IMG/VR virus record: IMGVR_UViG_3300027659_000055
Coordinates: 1 to 46,530 of that record
DNA from: a virus
Length of the DNA: 46,530 nucleotides
Strand: one strand, 5' to 3'
Shown here: piece by piece, positions 8,234 through 16,365 of the stretch
How the letters are laid out: each line of letters opens with the position of its first letter
Numbering within the stretch: the first letter of the stretch is position 1
The notes under the pieces: generated by a model
The model's database searches: none
What the model was told of the DNA's origin: nothing
Seen by the model: the letters and a program-made list of their open reading frames with translations, nothing else
Made by a program: the position numbers and the translations under genes

Positions 8234-8497
8234 ATGGTACTCAAGTTAACAAAATCGCAAAAAGAAATGCTTCAATCTTATGGTCGTTCATTTCTAGGTG
8301 CAGCTATTGCTCTATATATGGCAGGTAATACAGATCCTTATACATATGTATATGCACTAGTAGCTGCATTTGCTCCAGTTGCAATTCGTTTCTTTAATAA
8401 GAATGACATTGCTTTTGGTAAGATTTCTGGAAGCTCAACTTCAGAAGAAGTTGCAGCAGAAGCTGTAAAAGCAATTAAAAAAGTTACAAAGAAGTAA
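8234..8497 (+). CDS. Holin-like small membrane protein
   Basis: An 87-residue protein with a basic N-terminus (KLTKSQKEMLQSYGR), two hydrophobic segments at about 19-31 (FLGAAIALYMAG) and 36-54 (YTYVYALVAAFAPVAIRFF), and a charged Ala/Lys-rich tail ending KKVTKK. Size, two short membrane helices and basic tail fit small two-helix holins of the r1t kind seen in many phages of Gram-positive bacteria. It would form membrane lesions for lysis. It has an AGGAG ribosome site and a near-consensus promoter directly upstream. No convincing endolysin is next to it, so the lysis role is inferred from topology; another small membrane protein is possible. Confidence 0.6.
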   Translation: MVLKLTKSQKEMLQSYGRSFLGAAIALYMAGNTDPYTYVYALVAAFAPVAIRFFNKNDIAFGKISGSSTSEEVAAEAVKAIKKVTKK

Positions 8498-8503
8498 TAA
8501 CCT

Positions 8504-9595
8504 ATGCCAACTCCGACAATTGCTTTTCTAACTTATGACTGGTCATTTGGTGTAAAACCATTACAACCAAATGGATGTGGTTGGTACAGATGTTACTTAC
8601 CAATGAAGCAATTGAAGGAGCATGGCTGGGAAAGTGGAATTGGTCTTCCAGGATTTAGCGAAGAACACGCTTTTGGAATTTTATTACCAGAAGAGAAAGC
8701 AATTCATGGTTGGGACATTGTTGTCTTAAAGCTTATCATGCTTGAAAGATTTGTTGATCATGTTAAAAGAGCAAAAGAACTTGGTCAAAAAATTGTTGTA
8801 GATATTGATGACCATATGGAAGGTCTTGAAGAAACAAATCTTGCTTATAAAACAACGAGTCCAGAATCAAATCCAAATAATAATAGAGACCACTATGTTG
8901 CAATTATGGATCAAGCAGATGCTTTAATTACATCTACTCCATTTTTGCATGATTTTTATAAAGCAAAATATCCAGAAAAACCAATATTTATTGTAAGAAA
9001 TGGTATTGATCTTGAGCGATGGAATATGAGAAAAGATCATAAAGGATGGCTTCCTACTTTTGGATGGGTTGGTGCAACTCCATGGAGATCTGGAGATCTA
9101 GAAACCCTTAATCCATTTTTTGGAGAATTTTTAAAACAAAAGCATTTAAAATTTCATCATGCTGGAAATGTAATCAATGCTCCACAAGCATCTGATCAAA
9201 TAGGTATTGATAAAAAGCTTTGTACATTTGAACCAATGAAAACAATGTTGGGCGTTCCAGAACTTTATAGAAAAATGGATGTTGGAATTGTTCCATTAAG
9301 AAATGTCCCATTCAATCATGCAAAGTCTTATCTTAAAGGACTAGAAAATGCAGCAGCAGGAATTCCATTTATCGCCTCTGGAGGACTTCCAGAATATCAG
9401 CTATTTGCTGACTCTGGGGTTGGAAGAATTGCAAACACTCCAGATGAATGGATTGGTCATATGACAGAACTTTTAAATCCAAAAACAAGGCTTGAAGAAA
9501 GAATAAAGAATCGTGAAATTATATCTGAACAATTTTCTATGAAGCAAAGAGGATATGATTGGGACGAGGTTTGCAGAAAAATTCTTGCACTATAA
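8504..9595 (+). CDS. Glycosyltransferase, GT-B / GT4-like
   Basis: A 363-residue protein with a two-domain GT-B layout. The N-terminal half opens PTIAFLTYDWSFG, carries GCGWYRCYLPMKQL near residue 24, and IVVDIDDHMEG at about 97-107. The C-terminal half begins after the hinge motif RNGIDLERW (165-173) and contains FGWVGATPWRSG and KSYLKGLENAAAGIPFIASG (around 275-294), the usual donor-binding LE-A-G-P pattern. Family members move a sugar from a nucleotide donor. Phage copies may glycosylate DNA, virion proteins or host surface glycans; nothing here decides which. It follows the holin-like gene by six bases without its own ribosome site, so it is probably coupled to it. Confidence 0.8.
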   Translation: MPTPTIAFLTYDWSFGVKPLQPNGCGWYRCYLPMKQLKEHGWESGIGLPGFSEEHAFGILLPEEKAIHGWDIVVLKLIMLERFVDHVKRAKELGQKIVVDIDDHMEGLEETNLAYKTTSPESNPNNNRDHYVAIMDQADALITSTPFLHDFYKAKYPEKPIFIVRNGIDLERWNMRKDHKGWLPTFGWVGATPWRSGDLETLNPFFGEFLKQKHLKFHHAGNVINAPQASDQIGIDKKLCTFEPMKTMLGVPELYRKMDVGIVPLRNVPFNHAKSYLKGLENAAAGIPFIASGGLPEYQLFADSGVGRIANTPDEWIGHMTELLNPKTRLEERIKNREIISEQFSMKQRGYDWDEVCRKILAL

Positions 9596-9596
9596 T
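9591..9596 (+). promoter_or_regulatory. Possible leaderless -10 (TATAAT) for the gene at 9603
   Basis: TATAAT is followed by exactly six bases and then ATG, so initiation at the usual distance would place the transcript start on the start codon. No ribosome site precedes that ATG. The hexamer partly arises from the preceding gene's Leu-stop codons, so chance is a real alternative. Confidence 0.35.
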
Positions 9597-9602
9597 ATAT
9601 GT

Positions 9603-10133
9603 ATGGCTAAACTATTTATTAAAAGTGATGAATATTCAGAACCAGTTAAAACTTTTTTAAAAAAATATATTAGACAAAATACTCCTTATAATTTAGCAGT
9701 TCATGAACAAAATGCTGACATATGTATTAGTTTGAAAACTCCTGAATATCCAGCAGAAGAAAGATTGAACACTCATTTTTTTAATAATGTTGAAGGGATG
9801 GAAGATCTTGCAAATAAAATTAATTATCAATGTTCAAAGGCAGATATCAAAACCAGACCAGTTTCTAAACAATCTATCCCAAGAGAAGAATATGAAGCAT
9901 TCTTTAAATGTCCAACTTTAGTTATTAATTTAACAAATGATTCAAAAGAAATTGATGAAGAGGTGTATGCACTTGTTATTGGTCAAGGAATTGTTTCTTA
10001 TCTAAACCCTGGAACTGTGTTTGATACTTTTTCTGTAAAAGATAAAATTAAAAAGCCAGGGGATAAAAGTTTTGTTAATAGAAAATATATTCAAGAGCCA
10101 ACTAATAATACAAGAATGCTTTTTAAGAAATAG
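9603..10133 (+). CDS. Degenerate amidase_3-like protein (catalytic residues absent)
   Basis: A 176-residue protein, starting at the ATG that begins MAKLFIKSDEY; an upstream in-frame start at 9555 would lie inside the glycosyltransferase gene and adds unrelated residues. The order of motifs follows zinc N-acetylmuramoyl-L-alanine amidases: EQNADICISLK (35-45) where amidases have the AD-x-x-SIH-A-N strand, MEDLANKI (66-73), a TRPVSK segment, CPTLVINLTN (103-112) where amidases have P-x-x-L-x-E-x-GF-x-SN, then YALVIGQGIVSYL (122-134). The zinc His and the catalytic Glu are missing at the matching places, and the first catalytic segment is gone. It could be a cell-wall-binding pseudoenzyme or an unrelated fold. 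The family link is my own pattern match. Confidence 0.5.
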   Translation: MAKLFIKSDEYSEPVKTFLKKYIRQNTPYNLAVHEQNADICISLKTPEYPAEERLNTHFFNNVEGMEDLANKINYQCSKADIKTRPVSKQSIPREEYEAFFKCPTLVINLTNDSKEIDEEVYALVIGQGIVSYLNPGTVFDTFSVKDKIKKPGDKSFVNRKYIQEPTNNTRMLFKK

Positions 10134-10344
10134 CTAAAGAAATATATCCTTTAATTTTTTCTATTAAATTAATTCCTGGATAAAAAGATGAATGGCATCC
10201 TAAACAGTAAAAAAATACATTGTCATTACTATCAACTTTAGAAACAACAGTATCTCCTGTATCAAACTTACATTCTATTTTTGTTGCTTTGTTATTTTTT
10301 ACCAACTCATTGTAGTAATTTACTTCTTGAATTGTTAACTCCAT
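10123..10344 (-). CDS. Small Cys-pair protein, the only minus-strand gene
   Basis: A 73-residue protein on the opposite strand, with a good AAGGAG ribosome site six bases before its ATG. The C-terminal half has FFYCLGCHSSFYPG, a single C-x2-C pair that could bind zinc, perhaps across a dimer. The N-terminal part is MELTIQEVNYYNELV and looks helical. Its 3' end overlaps the 3' end of the amidase-like gene by 11 bases, in convergent orientation. I do not recognise the family. Its orientation and the module boundary around it suggest a separately acquired gene that may be expressed at another time from the surrounding late genes. Confidence 0.6.
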   Translation of the reverse strand: MELTIQEVNYYNELVKNNKATKIECKFDTGDTVVSKVDSNDNVFFYCLGCHSSFYPGINLIEKIKGYISLAIS

Positions 10345-10410
10345 TTGCTTCTCCTTGAATAGTCGTGTAGAATATATCTATTACATTTTATCAGAAGGAC
10401 GTGTTACTAA

Positions 10411-12351
10411 ATGTCATTTATTGACTCCAATGGATCTATTACAGATTCTTATCGCAATTTTATTCATATTTCAAGGTATGCTCGCTGGATTGAAAGCGAA
10501 AACCGCAGAGAGACTTGGCAGGAAACTGTTGATAGGTACTGCAATTTTATGAAGGACCATTTAGTATTAAACTATGGCTATAGTCCAAATGCAAAGATCT
10601 TTGATGAAGTCAGAGAAGCAATCTTAAAGCATCACATAATGCCTTCTATGAGGGCACTGATGACAGCAGGACCTGCTTTAGAGAGAGATCACATCGCAGC
10701 ATACAATTGTTCTTTCATCGCTGTAGATAGCCCTAGAGCCTTTGATGAGGCAATGTATATTTTGATGAATGGAACTGGTGTTGGATTTAGTGTTGAGCAA
10801 AAGTATATTAATCAACTCCCAGTAATTGCTGAGTCATTCTTCCAAACAAACACAACTATTGTTGTTGATGATTCAAAACTTGGTTGGGCAAAAGCATTTA
10901 AAGAACTAATTGCACTTCTTTATCAAGGACAGATTCCAAACTGGGACGTGTCTAAGGTTCGTCCATCAGGAGCAAGACTAAAGGTATTTGGAGGAAGAGC
11001 TTCTGGACCAGATCCGCTTGTTGACCTATTTAAATTTACAATTGAAACATTTAGACTTGCTGCAGGAAGAAAGCTAAAATCAATTGAAGCACATGACTTA
11101 ATGTGTAAAGTTGGAGAAGTTGTTGTTGTTGGAGGAGTTCGCAGAAGTGCTTTGATTTCACTTTCCAATCTTGATGACTTTGAAATGGCAAAGGCAAAAA
11201 GTGGACAATGGTGGGAAGGTAATGGACAAAGAGCTTTAGCAAACAACTCTGCTGTCTATAATTCAAAGCCAAATACCGCACAGTTCCTTCGTGAATGGAG
11301 AAACCTTTACGAATCAAAATCTGGAGAGCGTGGCATTTACAACATAGACTCTGTTAGAAAGCATATTGACAAGTTTGGTCGCAGAGACTCAAGTTTGGTT
11401 GGTGGAACAAATCCTTGTGGAGAAATTCTTCTTCGCCCAAATGAGTTTTGTAATCTTACAGAAGTTGTAATTGAAGCATCTGATACAAAAGAAACCCTGC
11501 TTGAGAAGGTTCGTCTTGCTACAGTCCTTGGAACTTGGCAATCAACTTTAACAAACTTTAAGTACATTAGAAAAACTTGGAGAGATAACTGTGAGGAAGA
11601 AAGACTTCTTGGAGTCTCTTTGACAGGTATTTATGGAAATAAAATTACTGCTACAAATGGAAAGGCTTTAGAGGCACTACTTGATGAAATGAGAGATCTA
11701 TCTGTTTCAGTAAATGATAAAGAGGCTAAGTCTTTAAACATCAATCCTTCAGTGTCAATTACCTGTGTAAAGCCTTCAGGGACCGTATCACAGCTCACAG
11801 GAGTATCTTCTGGCATCCACCCATGGTATTCAGAATACTATATTAGAAGTGTTAGAGCAGATAATAAAGATCCTTTAACACAGTTCTTGAAAGACTCTGG
11901 AATTCCATTTGAGCCAGATGTAATGAAGCCTGAAGCAACTACAGTTTTCTATTTTCCAATCAAGGCTCCAAAGAATGCAATTCTTACTAAGGATTTAACT
12001 GCAATTGATCACCTTGAAATGTGGAAGACTTATCGAACTCATTGGACAGAGCACAACCCAAGTGTAACTGTTAATGTTGAAGAGGATGAGTGGATGCGTG
12101 TTGGTGCTTGGGTATTTGATAACTTTGACTCAATTGGTGGAGTATCTTTCTTACCAGCAGTAGAGCATTCCTATAAGCAAGCTCCTTATCAAGAGGTTTC
12201 TAAAGAAGAATATGAGTCATGGTTAAATAAGATGCCTGATTCAATTCGCTGGGATATGCTTTCTTTATATGAAACAACTGACGGAACAACTGGGAGCCAA
12301 GAGCTGTCCTGTGTTGCTGGAGCATGTGAAATTGTAGATATTACCAAGTAG
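10411..12351 (+). CDS. nrdJ: Adenosylcobalamin-dependent ribonucleoside-triphosphate reductase (class II, monomeric)
   Basis: A 646-residue enzyme that reduces NTPs to dNTPs using a B12-derived thiyl radical. The residue pattern follows the Lactobacillus leichmannii type. C100 (YNCSF) and C347 (EFCNL) form the substrate-reducing disulfide pair. C336 and E338 lie in TNPCGEI; C336 is the thiyl-radical cysteine. C634 and C639 (SCVAGAC) form the C-terminal relay pair with the expected spacing of five. The RTPR-type region VRPSGARLKVFGGRASGPDP lies near 183-202. It is somewhat shorter than the 739-residue L. leichmannii enzyme. An AAGGA ribosome site precedes the ATG. It would supply dNTPs for phage replication, yet sits between fibre/lysis and structural genes rather than with the replication module. 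No class I or III subunit is seen. Confidence 0.93.
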   Translation: MSFIDSNGSITDSYRNFIHISRYARWIESENRRETWQETVDRYCNFMKDHLVLNYGYSPNAKIFDEVREAILKHHIMPSMRALMTAGPALERDHIAAYNCSFIAVDSPRAFDEAMYILMNGTGVGFSVEQKYINQLPVIAESFFQTNTTIVVDDSKLGWAKAFKELIALLYQGQIPNWDVSKVRPSGARLKVFGGRASGPDPLVDLFKFTIETFRLAAGRKLKSIEAHDLMCKVGEVVVVGGVRRSALISLSNLDDFEMAKAKSGQWWEGNGQRALANNSAVYNSKPNTAQFLREWRNLYESKSGERGIYNIDSVRKHIDKFGRRDSSLVGGTNPCGEILLRPNEFCNLTEVVIEASDTKETLLEKVRLATVLGTWQSTLTNFKYIRKTWRDNCEEERLLGVSLTGIYGNKITATNGKALEALLDEMRDLSVSVNDKEAKSLNINPSVSITCVKPSGTVSQLTGVSSGIHPWYSEYYIRSVRADNKDPLTQFLKDSGIPFEPDVMKPEATTVFYFPIKAPKNAILTKDLTAIDHLEMWKTYRTHWTEHNPSVTVNVEEDEWMRVGAWVFDNFDSIGGVSFLPAVEHSYKQAPYQEVSKEEYESWLNKMPDSIRWDMLSLYETTDGTTGSQELSCVAGACEIVDITK

Positions 12352-12357
12352 TCTCTA

Positions 12358-12366
12358 TGATAAAAT
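12358..12366 (+). promoter_or_regulatory. Extended -10 element TGA-TAAAAT
   Basis: This lies in the short gap after the reductase stop, 16 bases before the ATG of the large tail protein, with an AGAGGT ribosome site between. No clear -35 is seen at the right distance. Confidence 0.4.
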
Positions 12367-12382
12367 AGGGTAGAGGTAATCT

Positions 12383-15300
12383 ATGTCCTACACACGTTCA
12401 AATCTTTATGCTTCAAGAATCTATGCAGAGCACCCAGTGGCTTTGTGGTCGATGGATGAGTCAAATTACTTTGTGTCTTTAATGTCTCAAGAAGAAAAAG
12501 AAATTACAGAGGGTTATTGGGACTTTACTAATGCTGTTAGCTCTTCTGCAGCTTTTACTTTGTCAGGATATCCATTTGATGATTTAGAAGTTAATAAAAT
12601 ATATCTATCCTCAGCATCTGGATCTCCTATTCAATATATGGTTTCACTATCATCTTCAATATCTTATTTAGAATTTGATCCAAATAAAGGTAGCATCTGT
12701 GTGTCAAACTATGTTTACATTCCAGAACAGACTTCCATACTTTATGCAGACATTGGATTTATTATTGGAGGAGAAGAATTTTATACTAGATACTCTTACT
12801 TAACAACAAACAATTGGGAAAAAATATCACATACAAATACAACTTCAATTAACAGCTTCATTCCTTTTATAAGAATAGTTTTTGATCCAGACACAGATGC
12901 AAATGAAGATGAAAGCTCTTTGTACTTTAATGGAGTTTCCGTGGGACAGTGGTCAGAGCCTTATAATTCAAAAAGTACTGGAATTTTTACAAGTACTCTT
13001 TCAGCCAGCGTAGCCTCGTTAATAGATTTTGAAGATAATATACAATGTACAATACTTGACCCGTATGGATACAATGACGCTGACAATGGGTACGTCCTTT
13101 CTTTAAACAATTCTTTGCTTGCAGAGTTAACTGGAACTCCAATGGTTTATGGATCAAGTGGAAATATAACGCTTAACAAAAGTCCTTTTCAAATTATTGA
13201 ATCATTTTTAGACGGATCTTCTGAAGAAGAAATTATTATTGAAGGTGGGTCTGCCTCTTCATCATATGCAGAATTTATTGATGGAGGAAACTCTTCTATA
13301 TATCTTACTACAGAGCAATATAATAAATTCCCATCTTTAGTTTTTCCAGGAAAAGGATTTTTAAATCAATTTGGATATAATAAAACTTTAACAACAGAGT
13401 TTTGGCTAAGAGTTAGTCCAGAAAAAACTACTCAGTCAAGAATTTTTGGACCACTAACATCAGATGATGGAATATATATTGATAAAGATTTTATAAAAGT
13501 AAATGTTGGCAAATATACAAAGTCTTACTTTATTGGAAAATGGTATAGACCAATGCTTGTACATTTTTGCCAGAGCCCAAATGAAATTTTCTTAATGATA
13601 AATGGAGAAAAAGTAATATCAATTCCAATAGACTCTTTAAGCATTCCTACCTTTCCTCCAGCAAACGAAGACTTTTTAGGATTTTACACAGACGATAAAA
13701 TTTATTTGCATGAGATAGATTCATTTTCAATATTTCCTTATGCTGTTGCAGACCAGGTTGCAAAGAAAAGATATGTATTTGGGCAAGGAGTTCAAGAGCA
13801 AGAAAATATTATTGGATCACTTAATGGAACTTTATCTTATGTTGATTTTCCATTTTCTGGATATAGCTCTACAATTAAATACCCAGATAGAACAAAATGG
13901 GAAGATGGATTTTACAACAACATAGTAGCAAATGCTCAAGGAATATCTTTGCCAGAATATAAGTTACCAGAAATTATATTTAAAAATACTACGGCATTAA
14001 CAGATTTTCAAAAATCTTCAATCACTTCAGGATTCTATGATCAAAACTATGCAATTCAAGACGAAGAATATCCCTTTATTGTGATGGATCCTACTGGCTC
14101 ATATATTAATAACGGATCTTATGGAACAATTTATTTTTCAAAATTAAATCAAACAAATTATCAAACAAGATCTATTCAATCTATATTAAAATCATCAAAT
14201 GATGTTTCAACTAGACAGTCTTTAATGCTTATATCTAATAGCTCACAAGGAAATACTTTTGAAATAGTAATTAATTCAGGAAGTATTCAGTATCTCTATA
14301 ACAATGTTGTTTTAAATTCAGCATCTATCTCAACATATTCCTACTTTGCAGTTGGTATTGATTTTAATAAAGTTGAGCAAACATACTATTCAACTGTTGG
14401 ATCATTCTTCTCAAATCCAGAAACTCTTTCTTTAAATTTTGCAGGAAATAATCAAGATACATTCCTTGGAAAAATATTCTCTTTAACAATAAATAATGAT
14501 TTTTTTACAGATAAAGATGGGTCTGTAATGTTTAATTCATCTGGAATAGCATTTAAAAACTTTAATGAAGATCTTTATAGCTATATTGGATCCTATACCT
14601 TGTTGCCAAAAACAACAAACACTTCAATAGTTTTAGACGTTGGATCTTCAGGGTACTGGGAAAATTCAATACCATTATCGTACTTTGGAAAATACATAAC
14701 TCAGTCAAATGGAGAATTAAAGTATGACCTAGATGTAATTCAGTTTAACATTGATACTCCAAGCTCTATTTTTTCAAAATATAATCAAGAGTCTTCAGAC
14801 TATCAAGAATTACTATCAACAAAAGTTTATCTAACTTTACAAAATATTGTTGAAATTGGTCAGACAGTCTACACTCAGTTTACAAATACAGACCTTATTG
14901 GAATGGATAGAATTTTAGACTTAGGAGAAATTACATCTCCAGAAGACACTAAGTATAAAATTAATGATGGAACCATTATTTACCCACCAAAAGATATATC
15001 TGGATTTACAAACTATTATATAACTTTACATATTGAAATATCATCTAGGGGAATAAATACAGAGAATGTAGTAGTAAAAAATATGGGGCTATCTGCTCTA
15101 TCTTTTGATGAAGGGCAATTCTATTCAATAAATACTCCTGCTGCAGGAAAATTTTATCCAATAGTTAAAAATGAAGACCAGTATGTCTATAAAAGAAAGA
15201 TTCCAGTAGTGATTGATACAGAGTCTTCCCCATACCTCTACCTATCTGGAGATTCTGGAATAGAGGTTTTGCCAGAAGTTGATGAAAATTTAATTAAAGG

Positions 15301-15967
15301 AATATCTGTTCCAATAAATCAAAGCTTAAAGCCTAGCCAAGACATTGTTGGCTTGCAAATGTTTTTAATGTATAATGAATCAAATTCTTTTATTGAAAGA
15401 AAAAAGATTGGAAGTATACTTAGCTCAAACTCTTCATACGACATAGTTTTAATTCCTGAAGAAGATGGAAAAAGAGCATTCTTTAAGATTTTTGATACAA
15501 CTAGTGGTACAGAATTTACCAATGCAAGATCATTTTTAAATGGAAAGCTAGTAAATAGCGTAGTAATTGAGCCACTGTCCTGGAACCACATTGCCATATC
15601 TCTTCAAGAAAATTCGATACCACTTGATGGAATTATCGGTCAAATAGAAATATATTCAGGAGTAAAAGTTGACAATGTTGCAAGCTTTGTAGAGTTAAAT
15701 CCAATTAAACAAAACTTAATTGCGTATAATGAATGGAATATTGTTGACGATGAAGAATGGTCTTATTGGTCAGGTTCTACAACTTGGACACAAGTTTTAG
15801 ATGCACAGTCTCTTGAAGTTACAGTTCTTTCTTTAAATGGAGAAGAATTATTTAACACATACTCTGGTCTTTCTTCAGGTGTTGGTAGTGACAATAGTAT
15901 AGTTTCTGTCACTTCTGATTCTGTTGTAATATTAAATGACATAGATTGGGACATTTATTTGGTCTAA
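12383..15967 (+). CDS. Large minor tail protein with LamG/concanavalin-like domains
   Basis: A 1194-residue beta-rich protein. The opening contains EHPVALWSMDES, a common start for LamG-bearing phage minor tail proteins. Three concanavalin/LamG-like stretches can be seen: about residues 330-460 (TTEFWLRVSP, GKWYRPMLVHF, FLMINGEKV), about 585-720 (SYFAVGIDFNK, FLGKIFSLTINN), and about 970-1110 (LSWNHIAISLQ, IIGQIEIYSG). Such domains usually bind glycans or form fibre-side beta-sandwiches. The C-terminus ends in a short strand-rich region. It is likely a tail-tip or side-fibre protein. Unusually it lies upstream of the portal, away from the other tip genes. Domain boundaries are approximate. 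Confidence 0.7.
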   Translation: MSYTRSNLYASRIYAEHPVALWSMDESNYFVSLMSQEEKEITEGYWDFTNAVSSSAAFTLSGYPFDDLEVNKIYLSSASGSPIQYMVSLSSSISYLEFDPNKGSICVSNYVYIPEQTSILYADIGFIIGGEEFYTRYSYLTTNNWEKISHTNTTSINSFIPFIRIVFDPDTDANEDESSLYFNGVSVGQWSEPYNSKSTGIFTSTLSASVASLIDFEDNIQCTILDPYGYNDADNGYVLSLNNSLLAELTGTPMVYGSSGNITLNKSPFQIIESFLDGSSEEEIIIEGGSASSSYAEFIDGGNSSIYLTTEQYNKFPSLVFPGKGFLNQFGYNKTLTTEFWLRVSPEKTTQSRIFGPLTSDDGIYIDKDFIKVNVGKYTKSYFIGKWYRPMLVHFCQSPNEIFLMINGEKVISIPIDSLSIPTFPPANEDFLGFYTDDKIYLHEIDSFSIFPYAVADQVAKKRYVFGQGVQEQENIIGSLNGTLSYVDFPFSGYSSTIKYPDRTKWEDGFYNNIVANAQGISLPEYKLPEIIFKNTTALTDFQKSSITSGFYDQNYAIQDEEYPFIVMDPTGSYINNGSYGTIYFSKLNQTNYQTRSIQSILKSSNDVSTRQSLMLISNSSQGNTFEIVINSGSIQYLYNNVVLNSASISTYSYFAVGIDFNKVEQTYYSTVGSFFSNPETLSLNFAGNNQDTFLGKIFSLTINNDFFTDKDGSVMFNSSGIAFKNFNEDLYSYIGSYTLLPKTTNTSIVLDVGSSGYWENSIPLSYFGKYITQSNGELKYDLDVIQFNIDTPSSIFSKYNQESSDYQELLSTKVYLTLQNIVEIGQTVYTQFTNTDLIGMDRILDLGEITSPEDTKYKINDGTIIYPPKDISGFTNYYITLHIEISSRGINTENVVVKNMGLSALSFDEGQFYSINTPAAGKFYPIVKNEDQYVYKRKIPVVIDTESSPYLYLSGDSGIEVLPEVDENLIKGISVPINQSLKPSQDIVGLQMFLMYNESNSFIERKKIGSILSSNSSYDIVLIPEEDGKRAFFKIFDTTSGTEFTNARSFLNGKLVNSVVIEPLSWNHIAISLQENSIPLDGIIGQIEIYSGVKVDNVASFVELNPIKQNLIAYNEWNIVDDEEWSYWSGSTTWTQVLDAQSLEVTVLSLNGEELFNTYSGLSSGVGSDNSIVSVTSDSVVILNDIDWDIYLV

Positions 15968-15987
15968 GCAATAATTTATGGTACAAT
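15959..15987 (+). promoter_or_regulatory. Probable leaderless promoter, TTGGTC-N17-TACAAT with TGG extension
   Basis: TTGGTC (15959-15964), a 17-base spacer ending in TGG, and TACAAT (15982-15987) are followed by six bases and ATG at 15994. Transcription would therefore start at or next to the start codon. There is no Shine-Dalgarno before that ATG, in agreement with a leaderless message. The site would drive the portal operon. Confidence 0.55.
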
Positions 15988-15993
15988 GTTGTC

Positions 15994-16365
15994 ATGGATT
16001 ATATAGAAGGCTTACAAAAAATGCCAAACAAGCCAAAAGTAAAAGTAGTAGAAAATACTTCTGAGCATGGCTTATACGTTTGGAAAATGGAAAATGGAAA
16101 AGTATTTGGAGATGGAGATGGAAGTTTTATGAACATTCCTGCCAGAAAATACGACATTAGTGCAATTAACAGAATTACTCAGGCTGCAGCACATTACGGA
16201 GCTGGTCCTGGAAAGGCAGTATTTATGCCAGGTGTTACAAGAATTACCGAAGAAGAACATTCTGTTCAGATTGACAGAATGGCACAAGGATATATTCCAG
16301 ATGAATTTGATACTGGTGCTTTCATGGATGCTGCAAAGGGGCTGAAGACTCATGGAGATGACTGA
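15994..16365 (+). CDS. Conserved small protein upstream of portal
   Basis: A 123-residue protein, starting at the ATG (MDYIEGLQKM) six bases after the -10 box; an earlier in-frame ATG at 15946 lies inside the previous gene and before the promoter. Another possible start is 16021 (MPNKPKVKV), which has an AGAAGG ten bases upstream. Visible features are GLYVWKMENGKVFGDGDGS near 34-52, a helical middle (ISAINRITQAAAHYG), and a C-terminus with IPDEFDTGAFMDAAKG. I do not recognise a family. It overlaps the portal gene by 14 bases and heads the head-gene cluster, so it is probably expressed with portal and may be a packaging or head accessory protein. It is not a terminase. Confidence 0.6.
   Translation: MDYIEGLQKMPNKPKVKVVENTSEHGLYVWKMENGKVFGDGDGSFMNIPARKYDISAINRITQAAAHYGAGPGKAVFMPGVTRITEEEHSVQIDRMAQGYIPDEFDTGAFMDAAKGLKTHGDD

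Noticed and set aside
9555-9602. N-terminal extension of the amidase-like gene from ATG 9555
   Set aside because: It lies inside the glycosyltransferase coding region, has no ribosome site, and adds residues unrelated to the fold; ATG 9603 is preferred.
10123-10344. CLGCH as a c-type heme-binding motif
   Set aside because: The protein is short, lacks a signal peptide and has no other cytochrome features; a zinc-type Cys pair or chance is more likely.
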